Shown piece by piece: positions 52,103 through 60,868 of a stretch of DNA of 64,000 nt. The DNA is taken from positions 124,001 through 188,000 of the forward strand of contig NZ_JAWXRD010000002.1 of NCBI RefSeq assembly GCF_033843265.1, in the 5' to 3' direction. The DNA comes from Scandinavium lactucae. GTDB taxonomy: Bacteria > Pseudomonadota > Gammaproteobacteria > Enterobacterales > Enterobacteriaceae. Each line of letters begins with the position of its first letter. Within the stretch, counting starts at the first letter, position 1. Below the pieces are notes generated by a model. The model did not search any database, was not told the origin of the DNA, and was given only the letters and a program-made list of their open reading frames with translations. Made by a program: the position numbers and the translations under genes.

Positions 52103-53782
52103 TTATTTGGCCTGCGCAGGCTTCACATCCTGGACCGTTATCTCGTACACCATCGTCGCTTTCGGTGGGATCTGCGGTGGCTGTCCACGATCCCCGTAGG
52201 CCAGCTCTGGCGGCACAACGATCTGTACCTTACCGTGGCTGCCCACCAGACCGATCGACGAAGCGAACACCGGCGGGAACTGATCGAGAGGTAGCGTCAC
52301 CACCTGCTTTGTCTTCGCCATATCTTTGATAACATTGCCATTGCTCAGACTCTCTTTCACCGAGACAGCAACAACTTCACCATGTTTAATTTTACCGCGG
52401 CCAGCATCTAACACGCGGTAGTAGTAACCCATCTCAGCTTTCTTCACGCCGGTCTGTTTACTGAAATCAGTGATGAATTTATCACCTTCACTTTCTGCTG
52501 TTTCAGAGCTCTGTTTCTGGCGAGCGAGAACTTGTTTATTCATGGTATCTAGCTGCGCCATGATCTTCTCTTTCGGGATTTTAAACTCGCCGCTAAGCGA
52601 ATCTGAAACGCCGCTGACAACCTGCGCCAGGTCAGGTGTAAAGCCATCTGCCTGCACGTTGGCCAGCGCGCCCCTGATTTCCTGCCCCCACAATGTTCCC
52701 AGGGAATAGGCACGGAGTTTATCGTCTGAATCCGGCGCTGCGGTAGCAATCGGTGCCGCTTTACTGGCCGCCTGTAAAGTGTCGACCTGTTTATTTAACG
52801 CCGTTGTCTGAGCCTGACTTTCACTCAGGGAGGTTTTTAGCTGCGCAATCACCTTGTCGGCATCGGCTTTCGCTGCCGTCTGTGCTTTGGCATTCGCCGT
52901 TTGCGCCGCGGTTAATTCCGTTACCTGCTTGTTCAACGCCGTAGCCTGATTCTGACTTTCCGTTAGGGATATTTTCAGCTGGGCAATCACCTTATCGGCA
53001 TCCGCTTTTGCGGCGGTCTGGGCTTGAGTCTGTGCCGTTTGCGCGGCGGTCAGTTCGGCAATACGTTTGCTTAACACCGTAGCCTCGCTTTGCGCGCTGG
53101 CCAGCGATTTTTTCAGCTCGGCAGACTCAGACTGGCTTTTATTCAGCGATTGCTTCAGGGCCCCCACGGCTTCAGAACCACCCGCCTTCGCCGCAGCAAG
53201 AGCTTTGGCATTCTCTACCTGTGAAGCGGTAAGCGTAGCAATTTGCGCACTCATAGATGCTTTCTGATCCTGGGTATCAGCCAGCAATTTTTTCAGTTGC
53301 ACGATATCCTGGCTTTCGCGCGTTTTAGCTGCCGCCAGTTCAAGCTGATTCGTCACCTGCGCTGCCGTCAGGGTGGAGATCTCTTCTTTGAGAGCAGCAA
53401 TTTGCTTCTGACTCTCAGCCAGGCTCTTTTTCAGGTCGGTCGCATCGGTGGTGTCATTTTTTTGCGTAGTACGCAGTTGCTCCAGCTGTTGCGCTTTTTC
53501 GTCGAGCTGCTGGTTCGCGACTTGCCACTGCTGCTGAAGGCTATCTAATTGCTTCTGGGTGTCGGTGAGTTTTTTCTGTAATGCGGTATTTTCTTGCACA
53601 CTAATAGAAATTGGGCTTTTGGAAGCATTCGCTATTTCGGAGTGGGTCGTTTTTTTCACATGCTTAGTTTTAGCTGTTTTTTCAACAACCGCAGGCGGTA
53701 GGTCAATGGTCTTACCCGTCAGTAATGCGGGGATCTCGCTCGATTGGGCTGTAATGTCATTCAGCGACTGGACGGTAGTCAT
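52103..53782 (-). CDS. Coiled-coil FkpA-like FKBP protein (5' end frameshifted)
   Basis: The frame opened by ATG 53782 encodes 559 residues. Residues about 65-345 are a long Ala/Gln/Lys-rich coiled coil with 46-residue repeats (AAKADADKVIAQLK units). The last 200 residues resemble FkpA: a dimerisation part (YSLGTLWGQ...) and an FKBP domain ending VPPELAYGDRGQPPQIPPKA. Key proline-isomerase residues appear lost: where FKBPs read V-x-V-x-Y and F-D, it reads VAVSVKESL and VIKDMAK. It is therefore more likely a periplasmic chaperone or cell-envelope spacer than an isomerase. The visible start lacks a signal peptide and ribosome site; the true start is probably ATG 53871, separated by a 10-T homopolymer that breaks the frame (see next entry). 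E. coli FkpA is only 270 residues. Confidence 0.8.
   Translation of the reverse strand: MTTVQSLNDITAQSSEIPALLTGKTIDLPPAVVEKTAKTKHVKKTTHSEIANASKSPISISVQENTALQKKLTDTQKQLDSLQQQWQVANQQLDEKAQQLEQLRTTQKNDTTDATDLKKSLAESQKQIAALKEEISTLTAAQVTNQLELAAAKTRESQDIVQLKKLLADTQDQKASMSAQIATLTASQVENAKALAAAKAGGSEAVGALKQSLNKSQSESAELKKSLASAQSEATVLSKRIAELTAAQTAQTQAQTAAKADADKVIAQLKISLTESQNQATALNKQVTELTAAQTANAKAQTAAKADADKVIAQLKTSLSESQAQTTALNKQVDTLQAASKAAPIATAAPDSDDKLRAYSLGTLWGQEIRGALANVQADGFTPDLAQVVSGVSDSLSGEFKIPKEKIMAQLDTMNKQVLARQKQSSETAESEGDKFITDFSKQTGVKKAEMGYYYRVLDAGRGKIKHGEVVAVSVKESLSNGNVIKDMAKTKQVVTLPLDQFPPVFASSIGLVGSHGKVQIVVPPELAYGDRGQPPQIPPKATMVYEITVQDVKPAQAK
52790..53070 (-). repeat. 138-base tandem repeat inside the FKBP gene
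   Basis: Two diverged copies of a 138-base (46-codon) unit: the segment at about 52847 (AATCACC, CGGCATC) recurs at 52985. More degenerate copies extend towards 53430. Encodes the coiled-coil heptads. Confidence 0.7.
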
Positions 53783-53871
53783 CTCATCGCTGGCACGCGC
53801 ATTATTTGTCGCAACCCCACCAATCAGGGTCGAGAATGTGAAAAAAAAAATATCGTTCTTGAGTCAATCAT
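53783..53871 (-). pseudogene. Out-of-frame signal-peptide segment of the FKBP gene
   Basis: An ATG at 53871 overlaps the lipoprotein stop (ATGA). Its frame runs seven codons and then meets ten T (53850-53841), after which it stops within six codons. With eleven T it would read MIDSRTIFFFFTF, a hydrophobic STLIGGVA core and NNARA-SDEM, a good signal peptide joined to the long FKBP frame. Either a sequencing error, a fixed mutation, or a slippage switch. Confidence 0.65.
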
Positions 53872-54329
53872 TTAAAGTTTTCTCCACGATTAATCAGAGC
53901 CTGGCGAACAGATTGCTCGATATCGCTGCAAAGTTTTTGCGTTTTGTATTTGTAGAGCGCATCCATAGTGGTACGAGTGTCTTCTCCAATATCACCCCGG
54001 ACATTTGTATATACGGAGGCGCTAGCGAGTAAATCATCGAAAGAAGCTTTCCGCTGCGCATAGGCAGTCTGATTTACTTTTGAAAGCGCCAACAGTTCCT
54101 GCTGGCAGGTGGAAGCCATACCTTCTGAATTCCCGCCCACCGGTTCCGGGCTTTTCGTTTCAGTCATCAGTTGCGGCGATGGGACAGAACTGACATCCGC
54201 AGACGATGATTGACTGACGACTGGTTTAGGCTGCACGTGTTGTTGGCAACCGCTAATCATTCCGGTTAAAACCAATAATAAGCATGACGTTTGTTTTATA
54301 AAGCCACTGCAAGCATGATTTAAAATCAT
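53868..54329 (-). CDS. Small lipoprotein paired with FKBP gene
   Basis: A 153-residue lipoprotein. The signal ends LVLTGMISGC, a lipobox with Cys28, followed by QQ (outer-membrane sorting likely). A Ser/Pro-rich linker of about 40 residues leads to a helical C-terminal domain with Cys residues in MASTCQQEL and QKLCSDIEQ, likely a disulfide. I do not recognise the family. I chose the ATG at 54329 (GAGG about ten bases upstream) rather than 54350. The stop overlaps the FKBP start, so both form one operon. Confidence 0.72.
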   Translation of the reverse strand: MILNHACSGFIKQTSCLLLVLTGMISGCQQHVQPKPVVSQSSSADVSSVPSPQLMTETKSPEPVGGNSEGMASTCQQELLALSKVNQTAYAQRKASFDDLLASASVYTNVRGDIGEDTRTTMDALYKYKTQKLCSDIEQSVRQALINRGENFK

Positions 54330-54775
54330 AATTAGAAAGCCTCGAAACATTTAAAAAATGTAGCAATAGGAATGCATAATGTTAGTAAATAGATAAGCGA
54401 TGGAAAGCGTATTCGCGCATTATCGCACATCAGACTGCATAGGAAAGAGGCTTTATTTTTTAAATCAGCACCAATAATCAAGACGCTCAATATTTACATG
54501 GTAAACCATCAATAAAACAAATGAATATAAAAACAAAAACAAGAAAAAACCCAAACAAATCAAGGCGAAAAAGGAATATTCCGTGAAAAACGAAGAGGTA
54601 AATAAAGATATCTGAATAATATTTTCAGTTAAATTAATATCGGAAACTCACGCATTCCTGGCGAGAAAAAATAAATGACGAGAGATAGAAGTGCGGTAAC
54701 AAAAACATAAAGAAGGCAGCGAGGGAAGCATATGCCCCCCTCACACAGCAGAGGAGGGCATTAACATCAAGTGGA
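54330..54775. other. 446-base AT-rich gap
   Basis: No gene seen. Contains the presumed promoter of the lipoprotein-FKBP operon and the 3' end of the cysS transcript. A weak hairpin (54733-54760) lies after cysS. Confidence 0.5.
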
Positions 54776-56161
54776 TTACTTACGACGCCAGGTTGTCCCC
54801 TGGGCACCGTCTTCCAGCACGATACCCATTTCATTCAGACGATCACGCGCCGCATCGGCTGCCGCCCAGTCTTTCGACTGACGTGCTTCCAGACGCTGTT
54901 TGATCAACGCTTCGATTTCCGCGACTTCGCCGTCGTCAGCTTGTGCCCCGCCCTGTAAGAACACTTCCGGATCCTGAGCCAGCAAGCCCAGCACACCGGA
55001 GAGTTTGCGCAAATGTGATGCCATCGCGTTCGCCGCCGACACATCTTCACCCTTCAGTCGGTTCACTTCACGCGCCATGTCGAACAGCACGGAATAGGCT
55101 TCCGGGGTGTTGAAATCGTCGTCCATCGCGTCACGGAAACGGGCTTCGAACGCCTCACCGCCTGCGGCTTCAACGGACGCATCGGTGCCGCGCAGCGCGG
55201 TGTACAGACGCTCCAGCGCAGAGCGCGCCTGCTTGAGGTTCTCTTCGCTGTAGTTCAGTTGGCTACGGTAGTGGCCTGACATCAGGAAGTAACGCACGGT
55301 TTCCGCGTCGTAATACTTCAGCACGTCACGCACGGTGAAGAAGTTGCCCAGCGATTTAGACATTTTTTCACGATCGACCATCACCATCCCGGAGTGCATC
55401 CAGGTGTTAACGTATTCACCATCGTGCGCACAGGTGGACTGCGCGATTTCATTTTCGTGGTGCGGGAACATCAGATCCGAGCCACCACCGTGAATGTCGA
55501 AATGGGAACCGAGCTGTTTGCAGTTCATGGCCGAACATTCGATATGCCAGCCCGGACGACCCGCGCCCCACGGAGACGGCCAGCTTGGCTCGTCCGCTTT
55601 GGACATTTTCCACAGCACGAAGTCCATCGGGTTACGTTTGACGTCAACTACGTCAACGCGTGCGCCCGCCTGCAAATTCTCCAGATCCTGACGCGATAGC
55701 AGACCGTAGTTCGGATCGCTAGGCACTGAGAACATCACGTCGCCGTTTTCTGCGACATACGCGTGACCACGGGCGATCAGGCGCTCGGTGATTTCAATAA
55801 TTTCATGAATGTGGTGCGTCGCGCGCGGTTCGTTATCCGGGCGCAGAATGTTCAGTGCATCAAAATCTTTGTGCATTTCAGCAATCATGCGGTCAACCAG
55901 CGCCACAAAATCTTCGCCGTTTTCATTAGCACGCTTGATGATTTTGTCGTCGATATCGGTGATGTTGCGCACATACTTGAGTTTGTAGCCGAGGAAACGC
56001 AGATAGCGGGACACCACGTCGAACGCCACAAACGTACGGCCATGGCCGATGTGACAGAGATCGTAGACGGTAATACCACACACGTACATGCCGACTTCCC
56101 CGGCATGGATAGGTTTGAATTCCTCTTTTTGGCGCGTCAGTGTATTAAAGATTTTTAACAT
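54776..56161 (-). CDS. cysS: Cysteinyl-tRNA synthetase
   Basis: A 461-residue class I synthetase, identical in length to E. coli CysS. HIGH motif in LCHIGHGRTF, KMSKS in REKMSKSLGNF, and zinc ligands in YVCGITVYD, the WHIECSAMNC stretch and HHENE. Charges tRNA-Cys. Start ATG 56161 (MLKIFNTL); the upstream in-frame ATG at 56200 adds 13 residues without homology. Confidence 0.97.
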   Translation of the reverse strand: MLKIFNTLTRQKEEFKPIHAGEVGMYVCGITVYDLCHIGHGRTFVAFDVVSRYLRFLGYKLKYVRNITDIDDKIIKRANENGEDFVALVDRMIAEMHKDFDALNILRPDNEPRATHHIHEIIEITERLIARGHAYVAENGDVMFSVPSDPNYGLLSRQDLENLQAGARVDVVDVKRNPMDFVLWKMSKADEPSWPSPWGAGRPGWHIECSAMNCKQLGSHFDIHGGGSDLMFPHHENEIAQSTCAHDGEYVNTWMHSGMVMVDREKMSKSLGNFFTVRDVLKYYDAETVRYFLMSGHYRSQLNYSEENLKQARSALERLYTALRGTDASVEAAGGEAFEARFRDAMDDDFNTPEAYSVLFDMAREVNRLKGEDVSAANAMASHLRKLSGVLGLLAQDPEVFLQGGAQADDGEVAEIEALIKQRLEARQSKDWAAADAARDRLNEMGIVLEDGAQGTTWRRK

Positions 56162-56334
56162 TGAAGATTCCATGTAAACGTGTGTGGTCGTAAACGGCAT
56201 ATTCTACACGTAAATTCATTGCGGAAGCAGCACGCATTGCAAGATGATCGAACCCGTCGGTTATGCTATAACACCCCTCTATATGTGACCCTAACGTGGG
56301 TCGACGCACCACAATATCGAAACAGGATGCAAAA

Positions 56335-56829
56335 ATGGTTACTTTCCACACCAATCACGGCGATATCGTAATCAAAACTTTTGATGATAAAGCGCCTGAA
56401 ACCGTTAAAAACTTCCTCGACTACTGCCGCGAAGGTTTTTACGACAACACCATTTTCCACCGTGTTATCAACGGTTTTATGATCCAGGGCGGCGGCTTTG
56501 AGCCAGGCATGAATCAGAAAGCCACCAAAGACCAGATCAAAAACGAAGCCAATAACGGCCTGAAAAACACCCGTGGTACGCTGGCAATGGCCCGTACTCA
56601 GGCACCACACTCCGCTACCGCACAGTTCTTCATCAACGTGGTCGACAACGACTTCCTGAACTTCTCTGGCGAAAACCTGCAGGGTTGGGGCTACTGCGTG
56701 TTTGCAGAAGTGGCTGAAGGCATGGACGTGGTCGATAAGATCAAAGCCGTGGCAACTGGCCGCAGCGGTATGCATCAGGACGTGCCAAAAGAAGATGTGA
56801 TCATCACAAGCGTAACCGTCAGCGAGTAA
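56335..56829 (+). CDS. ppiB: Cytoplasmic cyclophilin peptidyl-prolyl isomerase B
   Basis: A 164-residue cyclophilin, same length as E. coli PpiB. Motifs: FHRVINGFMIQGGGF with the catalytic Arg, MARTQAPHSATAQFFINVVDN and GYCVFAEV. No signal peptide, so cytosolic. Start ATG 56335. Divergent from cysS and four bases before lpxH. Confidence 0.97.
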   Translation: MVTFHTNHGDIVIKTFDDKAPETVKNFLDYCREGFYDNTIFHRVINGFMIQGGGFEPGMNQKATKDQIKNEANNGLKNTRGTLAMARTQAPHSATAQFFINVVDNDFLNFSGENLQGWGYCVFAEVAEGMDVVDKIKAVATGRSGMHQDVPKEDVIITSVTVSE

Positions 56830-56832
56830 TCG

Positions 56833-57555
56833 GTGGCGACACTCTTTATTGCAGATTTGCATCTGCACCCAGAAGAACCGGCGATCACCGCCGGTTTTCT
56901 GCGTTTTTTACGCGGTGAAGCCCGCCGCGCCGACGCACTGTACATTCTCGGCGATCTGTTCGAGGCCTGGATTGGCGACGATGATCCGCAGCCGTTACAT
57001 CAGCAGATAGCGAGAGAAATCAACGCGCTGGTTGCATCTGGTGTGCCTTGCTATTTCATTCACGGTAATCGCGACTTTCTGCTCGGGAAGCGTTTTGCCC
57101 GCGAAAGCGGCATGACGTTACTTCCGGAAGAACAACGCCTCGAGTTGTACGGGCGTCCGGTGCTGATTCTGCACGGCGACACGCTGTGTACTGACGATGC
57201 GGGCTACCAGGCGTTTCGCGCCAAAGTTCACCAGCCGTGGCTGCAATCGCTTTTCCTCGCTTTACCGCTGTTTATTCGCCGCCGCATCGCCGCCAAAATG
57301 CGCGACGGCAGCAAAAGTGCCAATAGCCATAAATCGATAGAGATAATGGACGTGAATCCGCTGGCCGTCGTCGCCGCGATGGAACAACATCACGTTCAAT
57401 GGCTGATTCACGGACACACGCATCGCCCCGCCGTCCACGAACTGACCGCCAATGGTCAGCCTGCGTTTCGCGTGGTGCTGGGTGCCTGGCATGCGGAGGG
57501 ATCGATGGTCAAAGTGACCACCGATAATGTCGAACTGATAGCCTTTCCTTTCTGA
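56833..57555 (+). CDS. lpxH: UDP-2,3-diacylglucosamine diphosphatase
   Basis: A 240-residue Mn-dependent calcineurin-type phosphoesterase of lipid A synthesis, forming lipid X from UDP-diacylglucosamine at the inner membrane. Metal motifs: IADLHLHPEEP, LGDLFEAWIGDDD, HGNRDFLLG and IHGHTHRPAVH. Starts with GTG at 56833, four bases after ppiB, as in E. coli. Confidence 0.96.
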   Translation: MATLFIADLHLHPEEPAITAGFLRFLRGEARRADALYILGDLFEAWIGDDDPQPLHQQIAREINALVASGVPCYFIHGNRDFLLGKRFARESGMTLLPEEQRLELYGRPVLILHGDTLCTDDAGYQAFRAKVHQPWLQSLFLALPLFIRRRIAAKMRDGSKSANSHKSIEIMDVNPLAVVAAMEQHHVQWLIHGHTHRPAVHELTANGQPAFRVVLGAWHAEGSMVKVTTDNVELIAFPF

Positions 57556-57564
57556 CCGCCGCAA

Positions 57565-57825
57565 TCAGCCGCGATCGTCTTTTGGGCCGAGGAAGTAGAA
57601 GCCAAACGGCAGCGAACCAATGATAGTGAACATCACGCTGTAGATGGCGGCCCATGCTCCCTGAATGAAGTACATTGACACGCTCCACTGCTCCATTGGC
57701 AGGTTGTACTGATCTTCTACGCCCTGAAACGTGACTTTAGAAACGACGGTCACGGCGATAATGAAAACGATCGCCACAGCAGTCAGAAATTTTTTCCCCT
57801 CCGGGGTGTGAAGTATCTTCAGCAT
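57565..57825 (-). CDS. 86-residue two-helix inner-membrane protein
   Basis: An unrecognised small membrane protein with two hydrophobic segments (about 13-30, LTAVAIVFIIAVTVV; and 52-76, YFIQGAWAAIYSVMFTIIG...) and a polar loop between (VEDQYNLPMEQWS). A GGAGCATGT stretch gives a ribosome site before ATG 57825. It lies convergent to lpxH (nine bases apart) and divergent from purE, where E. coli has no gene. No function can be proposed. Confidence 0.72.
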   Translation of the reverse strand: MLKILHTPEGKKFLTAVAIVFIIAVTVVSKVTFQGVEDQYNLPMEQWSVSMYFIQGAWAAIYSVMFTIIGSLPFGFYFLGPKDDRG

Positions 57826-57972
57826 ACATGCTCCTTACGATGGTGCTGCGAGTGTCGCAGTCAGTTTTATCAAACAGGCAAATCCTGCGGTGACTTTACC
57901 GTATTTTGCGCCGCGATGGGCCAGATTTACAGGAACAGATAAAACCGTCTCTCATTCGCCCATCAACTGGCC

Positions 57973-57988
57973 GCGCAACCGTTTTCCT
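57973..57988 (+). promoter_or_regulatory. PurR operator of purEK
   Basis: GCGCAACCGTTTTCCT matches the PurR box pattern (ACGCAAACGTTTTCGT) at most positions and sits about 75 bases before purE, as in E. coli. Predicts repression by purines. Confidence 0.8.
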
Positions 57989-58060
57989 TGACGTTTTTCC
58001 GTGCTATTCTCTGTGGCCTTCAAAGCAGTGTGTTCCACACCCACAGGAGTTTTAAGACGC

Positions 58061-58570
58061 ATGTCTTCCCGCAACAATCCGGCGCGTGTCGCCATCGTGA
58101 TGGGGTCCAAAAGCGACTGGGCTACCATGCAGTTTGCCGCTGAAATCCTCGATACCCTGAACGTTCCGCACCACGTGGAAGTGGTCTCCGCACACCGCAC
58201 GCCGGACAAACTCTTCAGCTTTGCCGAAACCGCCGAAGACAACGGTTATCAGGTGATTATCGCCGGAGCGGGCGGCGCGGCACATCTGCCGGGCATGATT
58301 GCAGCGAAGACTCTGGTGCCGGTTCTGGGCGTCCCTGTTCAAAGCGCGGCCCTGAGCGGCGTTGACAGCCTCTATTCTATCGTACAGATGCCGCGTGGCA
58401 TTCCGGTCGGCACCCTGGCAATTGGTAAAGCGGGTGCGGCCAACGCTGCACTGCTGGCCGCACAAATTCTGGCGACGCACGATGGCGAGCTCCGCCAGCG
58501 TCTGGCCGAGTGGCGTAAAGCGCAGACTGACGAGGTTCTGGAGCATCCGGACCCGCGGGGTGACGCATGA
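58061..58570 (+). CDS. purE: N5-carboxyaminoimidazole ribonucleotide mutase
   Basis: A 169-residue class I PurE, converting N5-CAIR to CAIR in purine synthesis. Motifs: VMGSKSDWATM, SAHRTPDKLF with the catalytic His, GAGGAAHLPGM and VPVQSAALSGVDSLYSIVQMP. Start ATG 58061 follows an AGGAG site. The stop overlaps purK (ATGA). Confidence 0.97.
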   Translation: MSSRNNPARVAIVMGSKSDWATMQFAAEILDTLNVPHHVEVVSAHRTPDKLFSFAETAEDNGYQVIIAGAGGAAHLPGMIAAKTLVPVLGVPVQSAALSGVDSLYSIVQMPRGIPVGTLAIGKAGAANAALLAAQILATHDGELRQRLAEWRKAQTDEVLEHPDPRGDA

Positions 58571-59634
58571 AGCAGGTTTGCGTCCTCGGCAATGGTCAGT
58601 TAGGCCGTATGCTGCGTCAGGCCGGTGAACCGCTGGGCATTGATGTCTGGCCGGTTGGCCTGGAAGCCGATCCGGAAGCGGTCCCGTTCCAGCAGAGCGT
58701 GATTACTGCCGAAATTGAACGCTGGCCGGAAACCGCCCTAACCCGCGAGCTGGCCCGCCATCCTGCCTTCGTTAACCGTGACGTGTTCCCGGTTATCGCC
58801 GACCGTCTGACGCAAAAACAGCTGTTCGATAAACTGAATTTGGCCACCGCGCCGTGGCAGCTGCTGGCCGATAAAGCGGAATGGCCGAGCGTGTTCACCC
58901 GTCTCGGTGAGCTGGCCATCGTCAAGCGCCGCACCGGCGGCTACGATGGTCGCGGCCAGTGGCGTCTGCGTGAGGGCGATACCGCCCAATTGCCGGATGA
59001 CTGCTATGGCGAATGTATCGTTGAGCAAGGCATCAACTTCAGCGGGGAAGTGTCGCTGGTCGGTGCGCGGGCACATGACGGGCGCACGGTGTTCTATCCG
59101 CTGACCCATAACCTGCATCAGGACGGTATTCTGCGCGTCAGCGTCGCCTTCCCGCAGGCCAATGTCCAGCAACAGGCGCAGGCCGAAAGTATGCTGACGG
59201 CTATCATGAACGAGCTAAACTACGTCGGGGTGATGGCGATGGAGTGCTTCATCACTCCAGCGGGTCTGCTGATTAACGAGCTGGCCCCGCGCGTCCACAA
59301 TAGCGGGCACTGGACGCAAAACGGCGCGTCCATCAGCCAGTTCGAGCTGCATCTGCGTGCGGTCACCGACCTGCCGCTGCCGTCGCCGGTGGTCAACAGC
59401 CCGTCGGTGATGGTGAATCTGATTGGCACCGACCTGAACTACGACTGGCTGAAGCTGCCGCTGGTGCATCTGCACTGGTATCACAAAGAGGTGCGCGAAG
59501 GCCGCAAAGTGGGCCATCTCAACCTCACCGACAGCGACACCGGGCGCTTAAGCGCCACGCTGGAAGCGCTGATCCCTCTGCTTCCGGCGGAATACACCAG
59601 CGGTATCGCCTGGGCTCAGTCCAAATTGAATTAA
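58567..59634 (+). CDS. purK: N5-carboxyaminoimidazole ribonucleotide synthase
   Basis: A 355-residue ATP-grasp enzyme, same length as E. coli PurK, making N5-CAIR from AIR, bicarbonate and ATP for PurE. Motifs: VLGNGQLGRMLRQAGEPLG, KRRTGGYDGRGQW (ATP loop), INELAPRVHNSGHWTQNG. Coupled to purE by a four-base overlap. Confidence 0.97.
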   Translation: MKQVCVLGNGQLGRMLRQAGEPLGIDVWPVGLEADPEAVPFQQSVITAEIERWPETALTRELARHPAFVNRDVFPVIADRLTQKQLFDKLNLATAPWQLLADKAEWPSVFTRLGELAIVKRRTGGYDGRGQWRLREGDTAQLPDDCYGECIVEQGINFSGEVSLVGARAHDGRTVFYPLTHNLHQDGILRVSVAFPQANVQQQAQAESMLTAIMNELNYVGVMAMECFITPAGLLINELAPRVHNSGHWTQNGASISQFELHLRAVTDLPLPSPVVNSPSVMVNLIGTDLNYDWLKLPLVHLHWYHKEVREGRKVGHLNLTDSDTGRLSATLEALIPLLPAEYTSGIAWAQSKLN

Positions 59635-59641
59635 CCTATCT

Positions 59642-59672
59642 GGCCGGGGATTGATCTTCACCTTCCCCGGCC
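59642..59672. terminator. Hairpin after purK
   Basis: Perfect nine-base stem GGCCGGGGA / TCCCCGGCC with a 13-base loop, eight bases after the purK stop. No T-tract. Confidence 0.55.
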
Positions 59673-59723
59673 CCCACCTGCACGCGTAGAATCCCCTGAT
59701 GCTTTTTCAATAAGGAATGCTCC

Positions 59724-60794
59724 ATGACTAATGGGACGGATTTCCGCGCCATTCTACGCACTGGCACGCCCATCATCGACGTACGCGCCCCGGTAGAGTT
59801 CCAGCAGGGTTGCGTCCCTGCCGCAGTAAATCTGCCGCTGATGAATGACGAAGAGCGCGCCGCCGTGGGGACCTGCTACAAGCGCCACGGAGCCGATGCC
59901 GCGCTGAAACTCGGCCACACGCTGGTCGCGGGCGATAAGCGCCAGCAGCGCATTGATGCCTGGCGCGAAGCCATTCGTCGTCAGCCTGAGTCTTTTTTGT
60001 GCTGCGCCCGTGGCGGGCAGCGCTCACACATCACCCAACAGTGGCTGCGCGAGGCGGGCATCGATGTGCCGCTGATCGTCGGCGGCTATAAATCCCTGCG
60101 GCAAACTGCGCTGGCGGTAACGACAGAATTCGTCGAGCGCCCGATGGTGCTGGTAGGCGGCTGTACCGGCAACGGCAAAACGCTGCTGGTTCAGGCCCAT
60201 CCTTCGGGTATCGATCTGGAGGGTCTGGCCCATCATCGCGGCTCCTCGTTTGGCCGCACGCTGCAACCGCAGCTCTCACAGGCGAGTTTTGAAAATGCGC
60301 TGGCAACCGAGCTGTTGCAAAAAGATGCGTCACGCTGGGTACTGGAAGATGAAGGCCATATGATCGGGGCGAATCATCTGCCGGAATGCCTGCGCAACCG
60401 CATGGCACAATCGCCGATTGCGGTGGTGGAAGATCCGTTTGAGGTGCGCCTTGAACGCCTGCGGGAAGAGTACTTCACCCGTATGCATCACGATTTTCTT
60501 CAGGCGTTTGGCGAGGATAAAGGCTGGCAGGAATACAGCGACTATCTGCATGAGGGGTTGTTTGCCATTCGTCGCCGTTTGGGGTTGCAGCGTTTCGCAG
60601 AGCTGACCACCAGGCTGGATGAATCCCTGGTAGAGCAGCAGCGCAGCGGTTCTACCGAAGCGCATTTTAGCTGGCTTTCGCCGCTGTTGGCGGAATATTA
60701 CGACCCGATGTATCGCTATCAGCTCGGCAAAAAGGCGGGGATGATCGTGTTTCGCGGAAACTTCGAGGACGTTGCCGCCTGGCTGGCGGCATAA
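59724..60794 (+). CDS. selU: tRNA 2-selenouridine synthase
   Basis: A 356-residue SelU/MnmH (YbbB). An N-terminal rhodanese domain carries the essential Cys94 in LCCARGGQRSH, and a P-loop domain follows with GGCTGNGKT (145-153). It replaces sulfur with selenium at U34 of certain tRNAs, through a geranylated intermediate, using selenophosphate. Position beside purK as in relatives. Two Cys stand side by side (93 and 94) where E. coli has one Cys in this motif by my recollection. Confidence 0.94.
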   Translation: MTNGTDFRAILRTGTPIIDVRAPVEFQQGCVPAAVNLPLMNDEERAAVGTCYKRHGADAALKLGHTLVAGDKRQQRIDAWREAIRRQPESFLCCARGGQRSHITQQWLREAGIDVPLIVGGYKSLRQTALAVTTEFVERPMVLVGGCTGNGKTLLVQAHPSGIDLEGLAHHRGSSFGRTLQPQLSQASFENALATELLQKDASRWVLEDEGHMIGANHLPECLRNRMAQSPIAVVEDPFEVRLERLREEYFTRMHHDFLQAFGEDKGWQEYSDYLHEGLFAIRRRLGLQRFAELTTRLDESLVEQQRSGSTEAHFSWLSPLLAEYYDPMYRYQLGKKAGMIVFRGNFEDVAAWLAA

Positions 60795-60799
60795 GTCTT

Positions 60800-60864
60800 T
60801 TGCCCGGCGGCGCTGGCACGGGCCTATAGGTTGTGTAGGCCTGGAAAGCGCAGCGCCACGGGGC
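60800..60864. repeat. REP pair between selU and ybbP
   Basis: Two facing REP-type units (GCCCGGCGGCGCTGGC and GCGCAGCGCCACGGGGC) between convergent genes, similar to those at 36617-36691. Confidence 0.75.
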
Positions 60865-60868
60865 GGAT

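Noticed and set aside
52790..53430. CRISPR-like or non-coding tandem array
   Set aside because: The repeats keep a 138-base, codon-sized period and encode coiled-coil heptads, so they are protein repeats.
54634..54834. Minus-strand frame of 66 codons overlapping the cysS end
   Set aside because: Overlaps the 3' end of cysS in another frame and has no recognisable feature.
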